A stretch of 64,000 nt of DNA from an uncultured Clostridia bacterium (GCA_945863885.1 CAMAZY010000009.1:1-64000); one strand, 5' to 3'; shown: positions 24,764-34,452, numbered from the stretch's first letter. Program-made: numbers and translations. Notes: generated by a model not told the origin, from the sequence alone.

Positions 24764-24796
24764 AATTAAAAATGATTGGTTGCATTTTTCTTTTTT
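24751..24796 (+). terminator. terminator of the queH operon
   Basis: AGAAAAATGC pairs with GCATTTTTCT around a 21-base loop, followed by TTTTT. It overlaps the last codons of queH. Confidence 0.55.
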
Positions 24797-24900
24797 AACC
24801 GTTTTTTCACCCGCTCGCGGTATCTATATACTTTTTCGGGGTGAAGAAAACGGTTTCTGCATCTAAATGCGACAGCCCCTTTTTAGCGGTTGCCTCTTGG

Positions 24901-25260
24901 TTATTCAATCGTTTTTCCGAACGGAGCCAGAGAAAGCTTCGCCAGCTTGAAAAATTGCTTTCCGAACGGAATTCCGACAATTGTGATACAAAGGATAAGT
25001 CCGAACACTGCGTTCTCGATTGCCATCGGAAGCCCCGTGAAAATGATCCAGAAGATGTTGGCAATTGTACTCACGGCGGAGCCTTCGTCCTTGATTTCCT
25101 TGCCGAACGGAGCAAGCGAAAGCTTCGCAAACTTGAAGCACTGTTTGCCGAGCGGAATCCCGACAATGGTAATGCACCAAAGAATTCCGGCAAAAGCCCA
25201 GCTCAGGCAGCTGACAAGTCCGCCGCAGAGTATCCACAGTATATTTCCCATCGTTTTCAT
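24901..25260 (-). CDS. YccF-family membrane protein (two DUF307 repeats)
   Basis: This 119-residue membrane protein consists of two similar halves. Each has a hydrophobic stretch and then the same signature: ILWCITIVGIPLGKQCFKFA near residue 26 and LILCITIVGIPFGKQFFKLA near 88, each followed by KLSLAPFGK. This is the YccF/DUF307 family, normal in length. Its role is not established. A GGAG lies twelve bases before the start. Confidence 0.88.
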   Translation of the reverse strand: MKTMGNILWILCGGLVSCLSWAFAGILWCITIVGIPLGKQCFKFAKLSLAPFGKEIKDEGSAVSTIANIFWIIFTGLPMAIENAVFGLILCITIVGIPFGKQFFKLAKLSLAPFGKTIE

Positions 25261-25292
25261 TTTTTATATACTCCTATCATTTAAGAAAATTG

Positions 25293-25320
25293 AGGCGGTT
25301 CCGTCTTTTGGGAACCGCCT
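25293..25320. terminator. terminator between hppA and the yccF-like gene
   Basis: AGGCGGTTCC pairs perfectly with GGAACCGCCT around eight bases. It lies about 50 bases past the hppA stop; T-rich stretches follow in both directions. Confidence 0.75.
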
Positions 25321-25368
25321 TTATTTTATCACTTATTTTGTCTGTGTCAAGATCGGCTGTTCCAAAAA

Positions 25369-27399
25369 TCAGCCGATGACCCCGGCACCGTTGTTGATCA
25401 GTTCAAACATCGGCGCAAACACAAGCGAAACGATTGTCATCAGCTTGATTAAAATGTTGATCGACGGACCCGAGGTATCCTTGAACGGGTCGCCGACCGT
25501 ATCGCCGACAACGGCCGCCTTGTGCGCCGGACTGCCTTTTCCGCCGTGGTTTCCGCTTTCGATAAATTTCTTGGCGTTGTCCCAGGCACCGCCTGCGTTG
25601 GACATGAAGATGGCAAGCAGAACACCCGTAACCAGCGCACCGGCTAAAAGACCGCCCAATGCGTCAACACCCAGCAGTGAGCCGATGAAAATCGGAACAA
25701 CGACGGCGAGAAGACCGGGTACGATCATTTCCCGAAGCGATGCATTCGTCGAAATCGCAACGCAGGATTTATAGTCGGGCTTCGCTTTGCCCTCAAGAAG
25801 ACCGGGTATGGTTCTGAACTGACGACGAACCTCTTCAATCATCTGGTTGGCCGCCTTGCTGACCGACTGCATGGTCAGAGCGGAGAACACGAACGGCAGC
25901 ATACCGCCGATAAGAAGACCGATAACAACGTTGCAGTTTAAGATATCAATCGTTGTAATATTGACCGCTTCTTTATATGAGAAGAACAGCGCAAGAGCCG
26001 TTAAAGCCGCTGAACCGATGGCAAAGCCTTTGCCCATAGCGGCGGTTGTGTTGCCGACGGAGTCAAGCTTGTCGGTGATTTTCCGGACGGATTTATCAAG
26101 GCCTGCCATTTCGGCGATTCCGCCTGCGTTATCGGCAATCGGGCCATAGGCGTCAACGGCAACCGTGATGCCCGTTGTCGAAAGCATACCGACGGCGGCA
26201 AGAGCGATTCCGTAAATTCCGCCGCCCTCTCCGCATTTGTTGCCGAAATAGAAAGCGACAAAAACGCCGATGCAGATAAAGACGATGGTGACCGCCGTGG
26301 ACTGGAAGCCGACGGCGATACCCGAAATGATATTGGTCGCCGTTCCCGTTTCAGATTGCTTGGCAATCTTTTTAACCGGATGGTAGCTGTCCGAGGTATA
26401 GACTTCGGTAAAATAGCCGATCAGCGAACCGACGGCAAGACCGGCGATAATCGTTGCCGCAAAATGGAACGAGCCAAAGAAAACCTTGCTCAGTACGACC
26501 GCACCGATGAGTACCAATACGCTTGCTATGTAAGTGCCGATTTTTAAGGATTTTGACGGATTCTTTTCGCCCCGAACAAAAATACTGCCGAAAATCGAAG
26601 CCAAAAGACCCACAGCCGCAACGGCAAGCGGATAAAGCGCACCGAACAGCACCTTGTCGGGCATGGCTGTCTTGCAAAACAGCAGACCCAAGGTGATAGC
26701 GGAAATGATAGCGCCGCTGTAGCTTTCGAAAAGATCGGCACCCATACCGGCAACATCGCCTACGTTGTCGCCGACATTGTCCGCAATAACGGCAGGGTTT
26801 CTCGGGTCGTCCTCGGGAATGCCGGCTTCTACCTTACCGACAAGGTCAGCGCCGACATCGGCCGCTTTTGTATAAATACCGCCGCCGACACGGGCGAACA
26901 GAGCAATTGACGAGGCACCGAGACCGAAGCCGAAAAGAATATCGGCGTTCTTGGTGATTGCGTAGACAACGGAAATTCCGAGAAGACCGAAGCCGGCAAC
27001 GCAAAGACCCATAACCGAACCGCCCGAAAAAGCAACGGAAAGCGCCTTGCCCATACCTTTATCACGGGCCGCTTCTGCGGTTCTGACGTTAGCAAGCGTC
27101 GCAACGCTCATGCCGCAGTAACCGGCGGCAACGGAAAACGCCGCACCGATCAGGAAACAGACCGCTTCCGCCCAGTTTCCGATCAAAACACCGATGGCGA
27201 GAAAAACAACCGCAACGAACATGATAATGATGCGGTATTCCGAATACAGGAACGCCGTTGCACCGTCGTGGATCGAGCCGGCAAGCTCCTGCATCCGTTC
27301 ATTCCCCGGGCTTTGTTTTTTTACCCTGAAAGCAAGAAGCAGGGCGACAAAAAGCCCGATGACGCTGACAAGAGGAATAAAGTATACAATTTTTTCCAT
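25369..27399 (-). CDS. hppA: membrane-bound ion-pumping pyrophosphatase
   Basis: This pump uses the hydrolysis of pyrophosphate to move H+ or Na+ out of the cytoplasm. It has 676 residues and about 16 membrane helices. The substrate-binding block [20 protein letters not shown] and the following [20 protein letters not shown] lie near residues 180-215, and the C-terminal [16 protein letters not shown] near 645. The segment [18 protein letters not shown] carries Ala where K+-independent enzymes have Lys, so it should be of the K+-dependent class. The ATG at 27399 follows AGGAG by six bases. Promoter at 27486-27514. Confidence 0.96.
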   Translation of the reverse strand: MEKIVYFIPLVSVIGLFVALLLAFRVKKQSPGNERMQELAGSIHDGATAFLYSEYRIIIMFVAVVFLAIGVLIGNWAEAVCFLIGAAFSVAAGYCGMSVATLANVRTAEAARDKGMGKALSVAFSGGSVMGLCVAGFGLLGISVVYAITKNADILFGFGLGASSIALFARVGGGIYTKAADVGADLVGKVEAGIPEDDPRNPAVIADNVGDNVGDVAGMGADLFESYSGAIISAITLGLLFCKTAMPDKVLFGALYPLAVAAVGLLASIFGSIFVRGEKNPSKSLKIGTYIASVLVLIGAVVLSKVFFGSFHFAATIIAGLAVGSLIGYFTEVYTSDSYHPVKKIAKQSETGTATNIISGIAVGFQSTAVTIVFICIGVFVAFYFGNKCGEGGGIYGIALAAVGMLSTTGITVAVDAYGPIADNAGGIAEMAGLDKSVRKITDKLDSVGNTTAAMGKGFAIGSAALTALALFFSYKEAVNITTIDILNCNVVIGLLIGGMLPFVFSALTMQSVSKAANQMIEEVRRQFRTIPGLLEGKAKPDYKSCVAISTNASLREMIVPGLLAVVVPIFIGSLLGVDALGGLLAGALVTGVLLAIFMSNAGGAWDNAKKFIESGNHGGKGSPAHKAAVVGDTVGDPFKDTSGPSINILIKLMTIVSLVFAPMFELINNGAGVIG

Positions 27400-27485
27400 A
27401 CTTATCTCCTTTCCATGAAACAAAAAGCGGCGAAAAGCCGCCACATCGTAACGAGAACGGAGCAAAGACCCGTTCTTATTGTTCA

Positions 27486-27514
27486 ATAATATACCGAAAA
27501 TGGTCTATTGTCAA
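27486..27514 (-). promoter_or_regulatory. promoter of hppA
   Basis: Read leftward, TTGACA (27509-27514), 17 bases, TATTAT (27486-27491). The leader contains a small hairpin GCGGC-gaaaa-GCCGC near 27427. Confidence 0.6.
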
Positions 27515-27630
27515 CAGAAAGCGTGTATTTTGCATAGTTTTTATAAATTGTTTCATGATTTTTTATATGCTTTGCTAAAATTTTGTCACAATTCAACGGG
27601 AGCCAACCGATTGGCGGCGCTAACCGATAC

Positions 27631-27661
27631 AAAAAAATGCCGCTCTTTTGAAAGCGGCATT
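27631..27661 (-). terminator. terminator of rfbB
   Basis: Read leftward, AATGCCGCT pairs with AGCGGCATT around eight bases and is followed by seven T. It lies 14 bases after the rfbB stop. Confidence 0.9.
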
Positions 27662-27674
27662 ACAAGGGCATATA

Positions 27675-28697
27675 TTATCTGTTTTTGTACATTTTTTCGT
27701 AGTACTCGGTGTACTCGCCGCTTTTGATCTTTTCCCACCAGCTGCGGTTTTCAAGATACCACCGGACGGTTTTTTCGATTCCGGTGTCAAAGTCGGTTTC
27801 GGGGAACCAGCCAAGCTCGTTTTTGATTTTCGTCGGGTCGATGGCGTACCGTCTGTCGTGGCCGGGTCTGTCCTTGACGAACTTTATGAGGCTTTCGGGC
27901 TTTTCAAGCTTTCTAAGAACGGTCTTGACAACCTCAAGGTTTGTTTTTTCGTTGTGGCCGCCGATGTTGTATATTTCGCCGATTTTGCCGTTTTCAACGA
28001 TTTGGTCGATCGCCTTGCAGTGATCTTCGACATACAGCCAGTCCCGGATGTTTGACCCGTCACCGTAAACGGGCAGTTCCTTATCGGTTAGCGCATTGGT
28101 AATCATCAGCGGAATCAGCTTTTCGGGAAAGTGGTACGGTCCGTAGTTATTCGAACAGCGGCTGATTGTCACCGCCGAGCCGTAGGTTCTGTGGTAAGCC
28201 GTGACAAGAAGATCCGCCGAAGCCTTGCTCGCAGAGTAGGGGGAGGACGTGTGGATCGGTGTACTTTCCGTAAAGAAAAGGTCGGGTCTGTCAAGCGGTA
28301 AATCGCCGTAAACCTCGTCGGTCGAAACCTGATGAAAGCGGATATTGCCGTATTTCCGGCAGGCATCGAGCAAAACCTGTGTCCCTAAGATGTTCGTTTT
28401 CAAAAAGATCTCCGGCTCGTCGATCGAACGGTCAACGTGCGACTCGGCGGCAAAGTTGATAACGGTATCGAAGTGCTCTTCTTCGAAAAGCGCAAAAACG
28501 GCCTTGCGGTCGGTGATGTCGCCTTTGACAAAACGGAAGTCCGGATTTTTCATCGCCTCTTCAAGCGTTTCGAGATTTCCGGCGTAGGTCAGCTTGTCAA
28601 GACAGACGATTCTTGTGCCCGGGTGCTCTTTGAGCATATAGTAAACGAAGTTGGAACCGATGAAGCCGGCGCCGCCGGTAACAAGACAGGTTTTCAT
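27675..28697 (-). CDS. rfbB: dTDP-glucose 4,6-dehydratase
   Basis: This NAD-dependent enzyme converts dTDP-glucose to the 4-keto-6-deoxy sugar, the entry to dTDP-rhamnose and other deoxysugars for surface glycans. Its 340 residues fit. The Rossmann motif is VTGGAGFIGSNFVYYML, followed by the FAAESHVDRSID block near residue 80, the catalytic VSTDEVYGDL near 124 and YSASKASADLL near 158. It stands alone here: no rfbA, C or D is adjacent. Start at the ATG behind AAGGAGAAG. Confidence 0.96.
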   Translation of the reverse strand: MKTCLVTGGAGFIGSNFVYYMLKEHPGTRIVCLDKLTYAGNLETLEEAMKNPDFRFVKGDITDRKAVFALFEEEHFDTVINFAAESHVDRSIDEPEIFLKTNILGTQVLLDACRKYGNIRFHQVSTDEVYGDLPLDRPDLFFTESTPIHTSSPYSASKASADLLVTAYHRTYGSAVTISRCSNNYGPYHFPEKLIPLMITNALTDKELPVYGDGSNIRDWLYVEDHCKAIDQIVENGKIGEIYNIGGHNEKTNLEVVKTVLRKLEKPESLIKFVKDRPGHDRRYAIDPTKIKNELGWFPETDFDTGIEKTVRWYLENRSWWEKIKSGEYTEYYEKMYKNR

Positions 28698-28724
28698 GTT
28701 CGCTTCTCCTTTGAATTTTTTACT

Positions 28725-28762
28725 ATTATATAACAAACCCGCCGATTTTACAAGCCGGCGGG
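28725..28762 (-). promoter_or_regulatory. promoter of rfbB overlapping an upstream terminator
   Basis: Read leftward, the hairpin CCCGCCG / CGGCGGG (28738-28762) ends the preceding zinc-ribbon gene with TTTGTT after it. Within it lie TTGTAA (28748-28753), and after 17 bases TATAAT (28725-28730), the likely rfbB promoter. Confidence 0.55.
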
Positions 28763-28768
28763 GGAATG

Positions 28769-29161
28769 TCATGTTTTCTTTTTAAACTTGCGGTTGCAGA
28801 ACGGGCAGGTGATTTCGATTTTGCCCTTGCCCTTCGGCACCCGTAAGGTGTGCTTGCATTCGGGACACTTGAAATACCGGTGCTCTTTATCCTTCGAGTG
28901 CTTGTATTTGACGGAAAAGAAGCCGTAAATGGGAAGCCAGAGCTTCATGAACCGCTCGTTTTCCTTTTGGCGGGCGTCGATATTGGTCGACAACGTCCGG
29001 AACAGGACAAAGAGATAGGGGATCAGACCGATAAGCCTATAAGAATAGTGCCTTGAAAAAAAAGAAAGAATAAAGGTCAGAACGCAGCCGAGGACGATCA
29101 GAAAGATATTGAGCGGATCAAGCCCGTAACGACCCCGCATAAACTCACGCAATCTGTACAT
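28769..29161 (-). CDS. membrane protein with C-terminal zinc ribbon
   Basis: This 130-residue protein has two membrane helices (about residues 18-37 and 41-57), a basic stretch and a zinc-ribbon end with FKCPECKHTLRVPKGKGK and then ITCPFCNRKFKKK: two CPxC pairs about 20 residues apart. The family is widespread in Clostridia but without known function. The start codon is uncertain: this ATG has GGAAG thirteen bases upstream, while an in-frame ATG at 29185 has none. Confidence 0.65.
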   Translation of the reverse strand: MYRLREFMRGRYGLDPLNIFLIVLGCVLTFILSFFSRHYSYRLIGLIPYLFVLFRTLSTNIDARQKENERFMKLWLPIYGFFSVKYKHSKDKEHRYFKCPECKHTLRVPKGKGKIEITCPFCNRKFKKKT

Positions 29162-29272
29162 AATTGCAATGACGCTTCCTTTCATTTTGGTGATAATAAC
29201 GACAATTATAAATAGCCTACTTTAATCATAAATAAATTGATACCGTGACTTGGCAAAATTTCCGGAAAAATA

Positions 29273-29301
29273 TTGATTTTATCGACACGGCGGTTTATAA
29301 T
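29273..29301 (+). promoter_or_regulatory. promoter of the EIIC gene
   Basis: TTGATT (29273-29278), 17 bases, TATAAT (29296-29301). A 90-base leader with short GC-rich inverted repeats (GCCGGC, TTACCGGA/TTACCGGT) follows before the start codon. Confidence 0.65.
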
Positions 29302-29395
29302 GTTAAAAATTTCGGACTGCCGGCGGCGTTGCCGGAAGGCTTACCGGAATAAAAGGATTACCGGTTTCGTTGCGAAGCCGAGAGGAGAGTCAAAA

Positions 29396-30415
29396 ATGAA
29401 AACCGTAAAAAAATACCTCAAACGTTACTTTGTCGATGCGATGAGTGCGATGGCGCTCGGTCTTTTTTCTTCGCTGATTGTCGGCCTTATCATCAGCCAG
29501 ATCGCCAAAATTCCGCATCTTGATTTTCTTGCCCCGATGACGGAGGTGTTAGCCGCTTCGTCCCCCGTTGTCGGCGCCGCCATCGGTGCGGCCATCGCCC
29601 ACGGACTCGGCGCAAAGCCGCTTGTTATTTTCTCGTGTATCGCCGTCGGTGCGTACGGCTACGCCGCCGGAGGTGCAGGTCCGGTCGGTGCTTTCGCCGC
29701 CGCCGTTGTGGCCAATGAGATCGGCTCGCTTGTTGCCGGAAAGACAAAGGTTGATATCGTCATCACCCCGATTGTGACGATCGTTTCCGGCGGCCTTATT
29801 GCGATGCTTGCCGGTCCGTATCTTTCGCAGTTCATGACGTGGCTCGGCTCGGTTATCAACGCCGCAACCCAGCTTCATCCGTTCCCGATGGGTATCACCG
29901 TTTCCGTACTTGTCGGTCTGATTCTGACCGCTCCGATAAGCTCCGCCGCCCTTTGTATCATGCTCGGAATCGACGGAATCGCCGCCGGTGCGGCCGCTGT
30001 CGGCTGTGCGGCGCAGATGATCGGCTTCGCCGTTACAAGCTATAAGGAAAACGGAGTCGGCGGACTTCTTTCTCAGGGACTTGGCACGAGTATGCTTCAG
30101 TTCGGCAACATCATGCGCCATCCGCAGATTGCGCTTGCTCCGACGCTTGCCGCCGCCGTGCTCGGCCCGATTTCCACCTGTGTGCTCAAAATGACGAATA
30201 CGGCAACCGGTGCCGGAATGGGCACGAGCGGTCTTGTCGGTCAGTTCGGCGCTTATTCGGCGATGAGCGAAAGCTTCGGCAGTGCAAAAACAATTATCCT
30301 GATTGTGGTTATGCATGTTATTGCTCCGGCTGTGTTATCCTTATTATTCCACTTTATCTTCAAGAAAATCGGTCTTGTAAAAGATGAATACTTAAGGCTT
30401 GCAAAACCCGAATAA
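29396..30415 (+). CDS. PTS-type EIIC membrane protein, PfoR-like
   Basis: This 339-residue, very hydrophobic protein has about nine helices rich in Ala and Gly. It matches the EIIC_2 group (PfoR superfamily) with SSPVVGAAIGAAIAHGLGAK near residue 55, HPFPMGITVSVLVGLILTAP near 165, a PISSAALCIML block, and GTSGLVGQFGAYSAM near 285. No EIIA or EIIB domain or gene is present, so sugar phosphorylation by this locus alone is unlikely; transport or sensing of an unknown solute is inferred. The ATG at 29396 follows GAGGAGAG. Confidence 0.82.
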   Translation: MKTVKKYLKRYFVDAMSAMALGLFSSLIVGLIISQIAKIPHLDFLAPMTEVLAASSPVVGAAIGAAIAHGLGAKPLVIFSCIAVGAYGYAAGGAGPVGAFAAAVVANEIGSLVAGKTKVDIVITPIVTIVSGGLIAMLAGPYLSQFMTWLGSVINAATQLHPFPMGITVSVLVGLILTAPISSAALCIMLGIDGIAAGAAAVGCAAQMIGFAVTSYKENGVGGLLSQGLGTSMLQFGNIMRHPQIALAPTLAAAVLGPISTCVLKMTNTATGAGMGTSGLVGQFGAYSAMSESFGSAKTIILIVVMHVIAPAVLSLLFHFIFKKIGLVKDEYLRLAKPE

Positions 30416-30431
30416 TGCTGTATAATATAGA

Positions 30432-30592
30432 GGCAACCTCTAAAAACATCCCGACATTCGTCATAATGCCCAACTAATGCCGTCTTTGTCGCCCCAAATC
30501 CTTGAAATACACAAAGTATGTCTACGGATTTTTGCCTAAAATCCGACATCATTTGTGCATTATGCCAAACGCCGTGCGTTTTTGAGTTTGCC
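30432..30592. mobile_element. 161-bp MITE-like element, GGCAACCTCTAAAAAC ends
   Basis: This is a second copy of the element at 7310-7471, with the same order of internal blocks (ACATCCCGACATTCG, AATGCCCAACTAATGCCG, GCCTAAAATCCGACATC). Its right end is decayed (GTTTTTGAGTTTGCC) and is followed by a direct repeat of TTTGCCTATATAA. Leftward it also carries an open frame beginning MMSDFRQK. Confidence 0.75.
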
Positions 30593-30648
30593 TATATAAT
30601 TTGCCTATATAAATAGAAAGGAAGCGGACGGTTCCGCCGGTGACGGAT

Positions 30649-31221
30649 ATGAATGCCTACGATTTTGACGAAACGATTTATGACGGGGAAAGCTCGGTGC
30701 AGTTCATTTTAGCTTATTTAAAAAACGACCCGAAGATCGTCAGCTTTCTTCCCGCCGTCGTGAAGGTCATGCATAAGTACAACAGAGGTCAGATCACACT
30801 TGAGGATTTTTCGACGAAATACGCCGCACAGCTCAAGGAGTATTTCCGTGACAATGACGTCGACCTGATGAGCCTTGTCAACGACTTCTGGGACAAGCAC
30901 GAAAAGAACATCAAGCCGTTTTATAAAAACATTCAGCGGGAGGACGACATCATCATCACCGCTTCGCCGGACTTTATGATGCGTGAAATCTGTGACCGCC
31001 TCGGAATCAAAAATCTTGTGGCCTCTCATTTTGATATCGAGACCGGCGACATCAGAAGAGCCTGCTTCCGGGAGGGCAAGATCGACTGTCTGCGAGAGGA
31101 TTTTCCCGATGCTGTCATTGACGATTTTTATACCGATTCAATGAATGACAGCTTCCTTTTCCCGTTCGCCAAACGGGTGTTCATGGTGAAAGGAAACAAA
31201 ATCAAAAAAATCAAGGGCTGA
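30649..31221 (+). CDS. HAD-IB family phosphatase (phosphoserine phosphatase-like)
   Basis: This 190-residue hydrolase has motif I in YDFDETIYDGESS at the very N-terminus, motif II in IITASPDFMM near residue 103, and motif IV in FYTDSMNDSF near 160, with REGKIDCL supplying the motif III lysine. It belongs to the HAD-IB group that includes phosphoserine phosphatase and related enzymes; substrate unknown. The start may instead be the GTG at 30640. A weak hairpin lies near 31237-31275 after the stop. Confidence 0.82.
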   Translation: MNAYDFDETIYDGESSVQFILAYLKNDPKIVSFLPAVVKVMHKYNRGQITLEDFSTKYAAQLKEYFRDNDVDLMSLVNDFWDKHEKNIKPFYKNIQREDDIIITASPDFMMREICDRLGIKNLVASHFDIETGDIRRACFREGKIDCLREDFPDAVIDDFYTDSMNDSFLFPFAKRVFMVKGNKIKKIKG

Positions 31222-31307
31222 AAAACAGCCTGACAAAAACCGCGGCCTGTGTATTGCAGACTGCGGCTTTTGGTTTCCGGGTTCCGGAACGAACCGGATG
31301 CGTGTTC

Positions 31308-31523
31308 TCACTTTCCGGTGTTTTCTTTTGGTTGGTTGATGTCGTAAATGTCTTCGTAGCTTTCCCGTTCTTCCTCTGTCTGCGGTTCAGAGGGGATTAG
31401 TCCCGTGCATTCCGTTGCGGACATCACGGTAAAGCGGTCATAAAGAAAATCGCTGATGTCGCCGAGGTTGTACGGGTCGTTTTCATCGTTTCGCTTGTTC
31501 CGGTGCTTTTTGTTTTGCTCCAA
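31308..31523 (-). CDS. small hypothetical acidic protein
   Basis: This 71-residue, highly charged soluble protein begins EQNKKHRNKRNDENDPYNLG and ends acidic (EEERESYEDIYD). It starts with TTG at 31523 behind GGGAAG. It is not recognised and has no membrane segment. It lies downstream of the M56 sensor gene in another direction-compatible unit, 97 bases after it. Moderate chance of being a real gene. Confidence 0.4.
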   Translation of the reverse strand: MEQNKKHRNKRNDENDPYNLGDISDFLYDRFTVMSATECTGLIPSEPQTEEERESYEDIYDINQPKENTGK

Positions 31524-31620
31524 AAAATCACTTCCCGATCGGATTTCAGAAGCCGTGGCAAAACGACGGCTTCATTTTTATTGTTCCCGAAAAGAAGCGA
31601 AAAACTGCGGAAAATGTTGT

Positions 31621-34452
31621 TTATTTTAAAATATCGTTTGCGAAAGCGTTCAGCTTTTCGAGTGTTTCTTCGTTCGCAAGATAGCCCACCGAATCGATAA
31701 CAGCGAGCGGTGTCAACACGTTAAGCTGTACAGCGGTTCCGTCCTTTTTTGCGATGAAAAAGCTGACCGTCTGTCCGTCCATGGACGAAAAGCTGTTGTC
31801 GAACTGAAAAATTTCAAGGTCAGAAAGAAGCGTTACCGCCCTTTTTACCTGTTCGGCGGAAAGCTCGGCGTCTGCTCCGTCCGGGGACGCACTGACGGTG
31901 ATTTCTTCGATGTCACTTTCCGTTAAATCGGCAAACGGCTTTTTCGTATCCGTTTTGGCGGAGAACACCGCACCGTCTTTGATTTCGTTTGCGATTTTGG
32001 TGTCGGTCACCTTAACGGGTGACGACGATTTTTTATCGAAAACAAGTGTGGCTTCGTCCGTGACTTTGAAAACATACCGGTACTGTCCGTCGTCAGTCTT
32101 GCAGATGATTTGACCGTTCTTGCGCTCGTATTTGCCGTAGCTTAAATAGGAGCTTAACGGGTCAAAGGTGAACGAAAAGCTGTTGTCCTTACGGTTCAGC
32201 GTCAGCGTCGGCACGGTTTTTCCGCTTTCGGCGTCGGTCATGCGGTATTCGGTGCCTGTCCAGACGTTCGTTTCGGCAGGTGAGTTTTGCACAGCCAGCT
32301 CATAAACGCCCCGGATATCCTTATCGGTGATTGATCCGAGAGCGAGATATCGTTCGCCGTCATTTTGCACAAATACATAATAGCTTTCAAACAAGCCTGT
32401 GCCGGCTTTCAGATACAGGATCTCCCGATTATTTTCAAAAAGCTCTCCGACCGTCATATAGTCGCACCACTGTGAAGCATTGACGTACTTTTGAAATTCC
32501 TCCTGCGTAACAGCGCTGTCCGACAGCGTACCGAGAGAAATCCAATGACCGCCGTCTTGTGCGTTTGAATCTTCAATATACGTCAGAAGCTCTCCGTCGC
32601 TTGTCAGGAAAACTCTGATATTCGACGGAACCAAGGAAGAATAAACGCCCTTTGTCCATGTAACCTCACCGTAATATCCGCCGGCAACTGACGTTGTATT
32701 CGTTAGCTTATAAACCGCACGGAAAGACTTGTCGTCAAACGCAGTCGCAAGATAGAGGTCACCGTTTTTCTGCCTGAGAAGATAATAGTCGGTGTAGGTG
32801 GCGGTGTCGGATTTCAGGTGTAATATTTCCTCGTTCTCCTCAAAAAGCTGTTCGGGTGTAACAGCGTAGCTCCACTCAAGTGAGGAAGTAAAGGATTTGA
32901 ACTTTTCAAGTGTCAGATCGCTTTTTGTCAGCGTTCCCAAGGACGCCCACCGGCTTTCATACGGTTCAAGGGATTCGTCAACATTCGTCAGCAGCTCTCC
33001 GTCGTCCGTAATCCAATACTGCATCCCCGTTGCGGCAAGAGAGGAAAAATAGCCGTTTTCCCAGATCGCTTCCGACGCAATATAGGTCGTGTTCTGTGCT
33101 TTGGACGGCATATCGTCCGTAAGTCCGAAGCTGAGAGATACCTTGTATTCCTTTTCGTCCCCGTCTATGGTAAACGGAATTGAAAACGTATATCTGCCCT
33201 TTTCGCTCAGGTCATAGCCTTCCAGCGTATAGGTATGGTCACATTCTTCCCCGGGCTTGACCGCATATCCGATGGTATGGAAAATCCGATCACCTTGCGC
33301 AATACTTTTTTCGCTGTCATCTTTTGTAAGATAGAACTGCTCGCCGAAAAGAAGCTCCTTGTCTGTTCCGTTTTTGAGTCTGACCGCAAAATACGGCGAT
33401 TCGCTTCTGACGGACGCTTCTATGAGTGTCAGGGTCACATCTCCGTCATAGTCGGTTTGGCTTTCATAAACGGTCACGCTGTCAAAATCAGACGAGCCGA
33501 CCGTATCTTCGTCCTTTTTCGGATTCGTCAAAAAGCATACCGACGTAATGATGATTGCCGCAACCGTGATGATAATTACCCAGAATGCGGGCTTTTTGTA
33601 ATTCATCACGCCCTTGATTCTCGTCTTGACGCCGACCTCGCCGAACGCTAAGGGGCAGGCGGCGATGCTCTTTCTTTTTACGGCGCAGTCAAGAAGCGAC
33701 TTTGCGTAAACCTTGCGGCTGTCCTCGGAAAGATCTCTGATTACCTTTTCGTCGCACGCAAGCTCGATATCCCGGCACAACAGCACATACGAAACCAACA
33801 CAAGGGGATTGAACCAATACACCGCAAGAAGCAGGAACGCAAGGGGCTTGATGATATGGTCTTTTCTTTTAATATGCGCCGTTTCGTGCGCAATCACGTT
33901 TTCACGGTCAGTATCCGAAAGTGAAAACGGAAGATAGATTTTCGGTCTATAAAAGCCTAAAATAAACGGAGACTCCGCCTTTTCGCTTTGGAAGATATTG
34001 CCGGACAGCAAGACGGCGTCCGCCATTTTTCTTTTCAGTCTTACATAGGAGATCAGTCCGTATAAACAAACGGCAAGCACACCGACGATCCACACCCATG
34101 CGCCGACCTCGGTCAGTACCTGCATGGGGCGTACGCTTTGTTCGGTCGCCGGGGCAAAGGTTCCCGATAAGACCGGGTTGACAACAGAATTGACAGTCGC
34201 AAAACCGCTTGCAATCTGTGGAGCAGGGGAGGACACAATCTCCGGCGGCACGGTTTCGGCGGACGGAATCAGGCTCAGCACGCTTTCAAGCGAAACCGGA
34301 CACACGAGCCGCAGACCGACCAAAGCCCACAGCGCACAAATCAGCTTTTTCGGCGCTTTCTTGCGGAATATCAGCCGAAGAAGCACGACCGCCGCTATGA
34401 CATAGCTTGCCGTTATGCTGAGGTTCAGGATTTTTAAAAACAGTGCGGACAT
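31621..34452 (-). CDS. M56-family (BlaR1/MecR1-like) sensor metalloprotease
   Basis: This 943-residue membrane protease probably inactivates the BlaI-type repressor encoded directly upstream. Four helices lie in the first 310 residues, and the zinc site HETAHIKRKDH near residue 188 comes with ELACDEKV near 225. A final helix near 290-310 leads to a large outside region instead of a penicillin-binding domain. That region contains two similar units of about 130 residues (about 450-580 and 590-725), each with a YFSSL/VYSSL start, a W.SLGTL block, an LFE.N.EILYL block and a RAVYEL-like end. After that comes a pair of smaller strand-rich parts. It begins one base after the repressor stop. Confidence 0.88.
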   Translation of the reverse strand: MSALFLKILNLSITASYVIAAVVLLRLIFRKKAPKKLICALWALVGLRLVCPVSLESVLSLIPSAETVPPEIVSSPAPQIASGFATVNSVVNPVLSGTFAPATEQSVRPMQVLTEVGAWVWIVGVLAVCLYGLISYVRLKRKMADAVLLSGNIFQSEKAESPFILGFYRPKIYLPFSLSDTDRENVIAHETAHIKRKDHIIKPLAFLLLAVYWFNPLVLVSYVLLCRDIELACDEKVIRDLSEDSRKVYAKSLLDCAVKRKSIAACPLAFGEVGVKTRIKGVMNYKKPAFWVIIITVAAIIITSVCFLTNPKKDEDTVGSSDFDSVTVYESQTDYDGDVTLTLIEASVRSESPYFAVRLKNGTDKELLFGEQFYLTKDDSEKSIAQGDRIFHTIGYAVKPGEECDHTYTLEGYDLSEKGRYTFSIPFTIDGDEKEYKVSLSFGLTDDMPSKAQNTTYIASEAIWENGYFSSLAATGMQYWITDDGELLTNVDESLEPYESRWASLGTLTKSDLTLEKFKSFTSSLEWSYAVTPEQLFEENEEILHLKSDTATYTDYYLLRQKNGDLYLATAFDDKSFRAVYKLTNTTSVAGGYYGEVTWTKGVYSSLVPSNIRVFLTSDGELLTYIEDSNAQDGGHWISLGTLSDSAVTQEEFQKYVNASQWCDYMTVGELFENNREILYLKAGTGLFESYYVFVQNDGERYLALGSITDKDIRGVYELAVQNSPAETNVWTGTEYRMTDAESGKTVPTLTLNRKDNSFSFTFDPLSSYLSYGKYERKNGQIICKTDDGQYRYVFKVTDEATLVFDKKSSSPVKVTDTKIANEIKDGAVFSAKTDTKKPFADLTESDIEEITVSASPDGADAELSAEQVKRAVTLLSDLEIFQFDNSFSSMDGQTVSFFIAKKDGTAVQLNVLTPLAVIDSVGYLANEETLEKLNAFANDILK

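Noticed and set aside
27675-28697. a full dTDP-rhamnose or surface polysaccharide cluster
   Set aside because: Only rfbB is present; neighbours are a pyrophosphatase and a zinc-ribbon protein.
29549-30316. 255-codon open frame opposite the EIIC gene
   Set aside because: Low-complexity mirrored frame rich in Arg, Gly and His, opposite a well-supported membrane protein.
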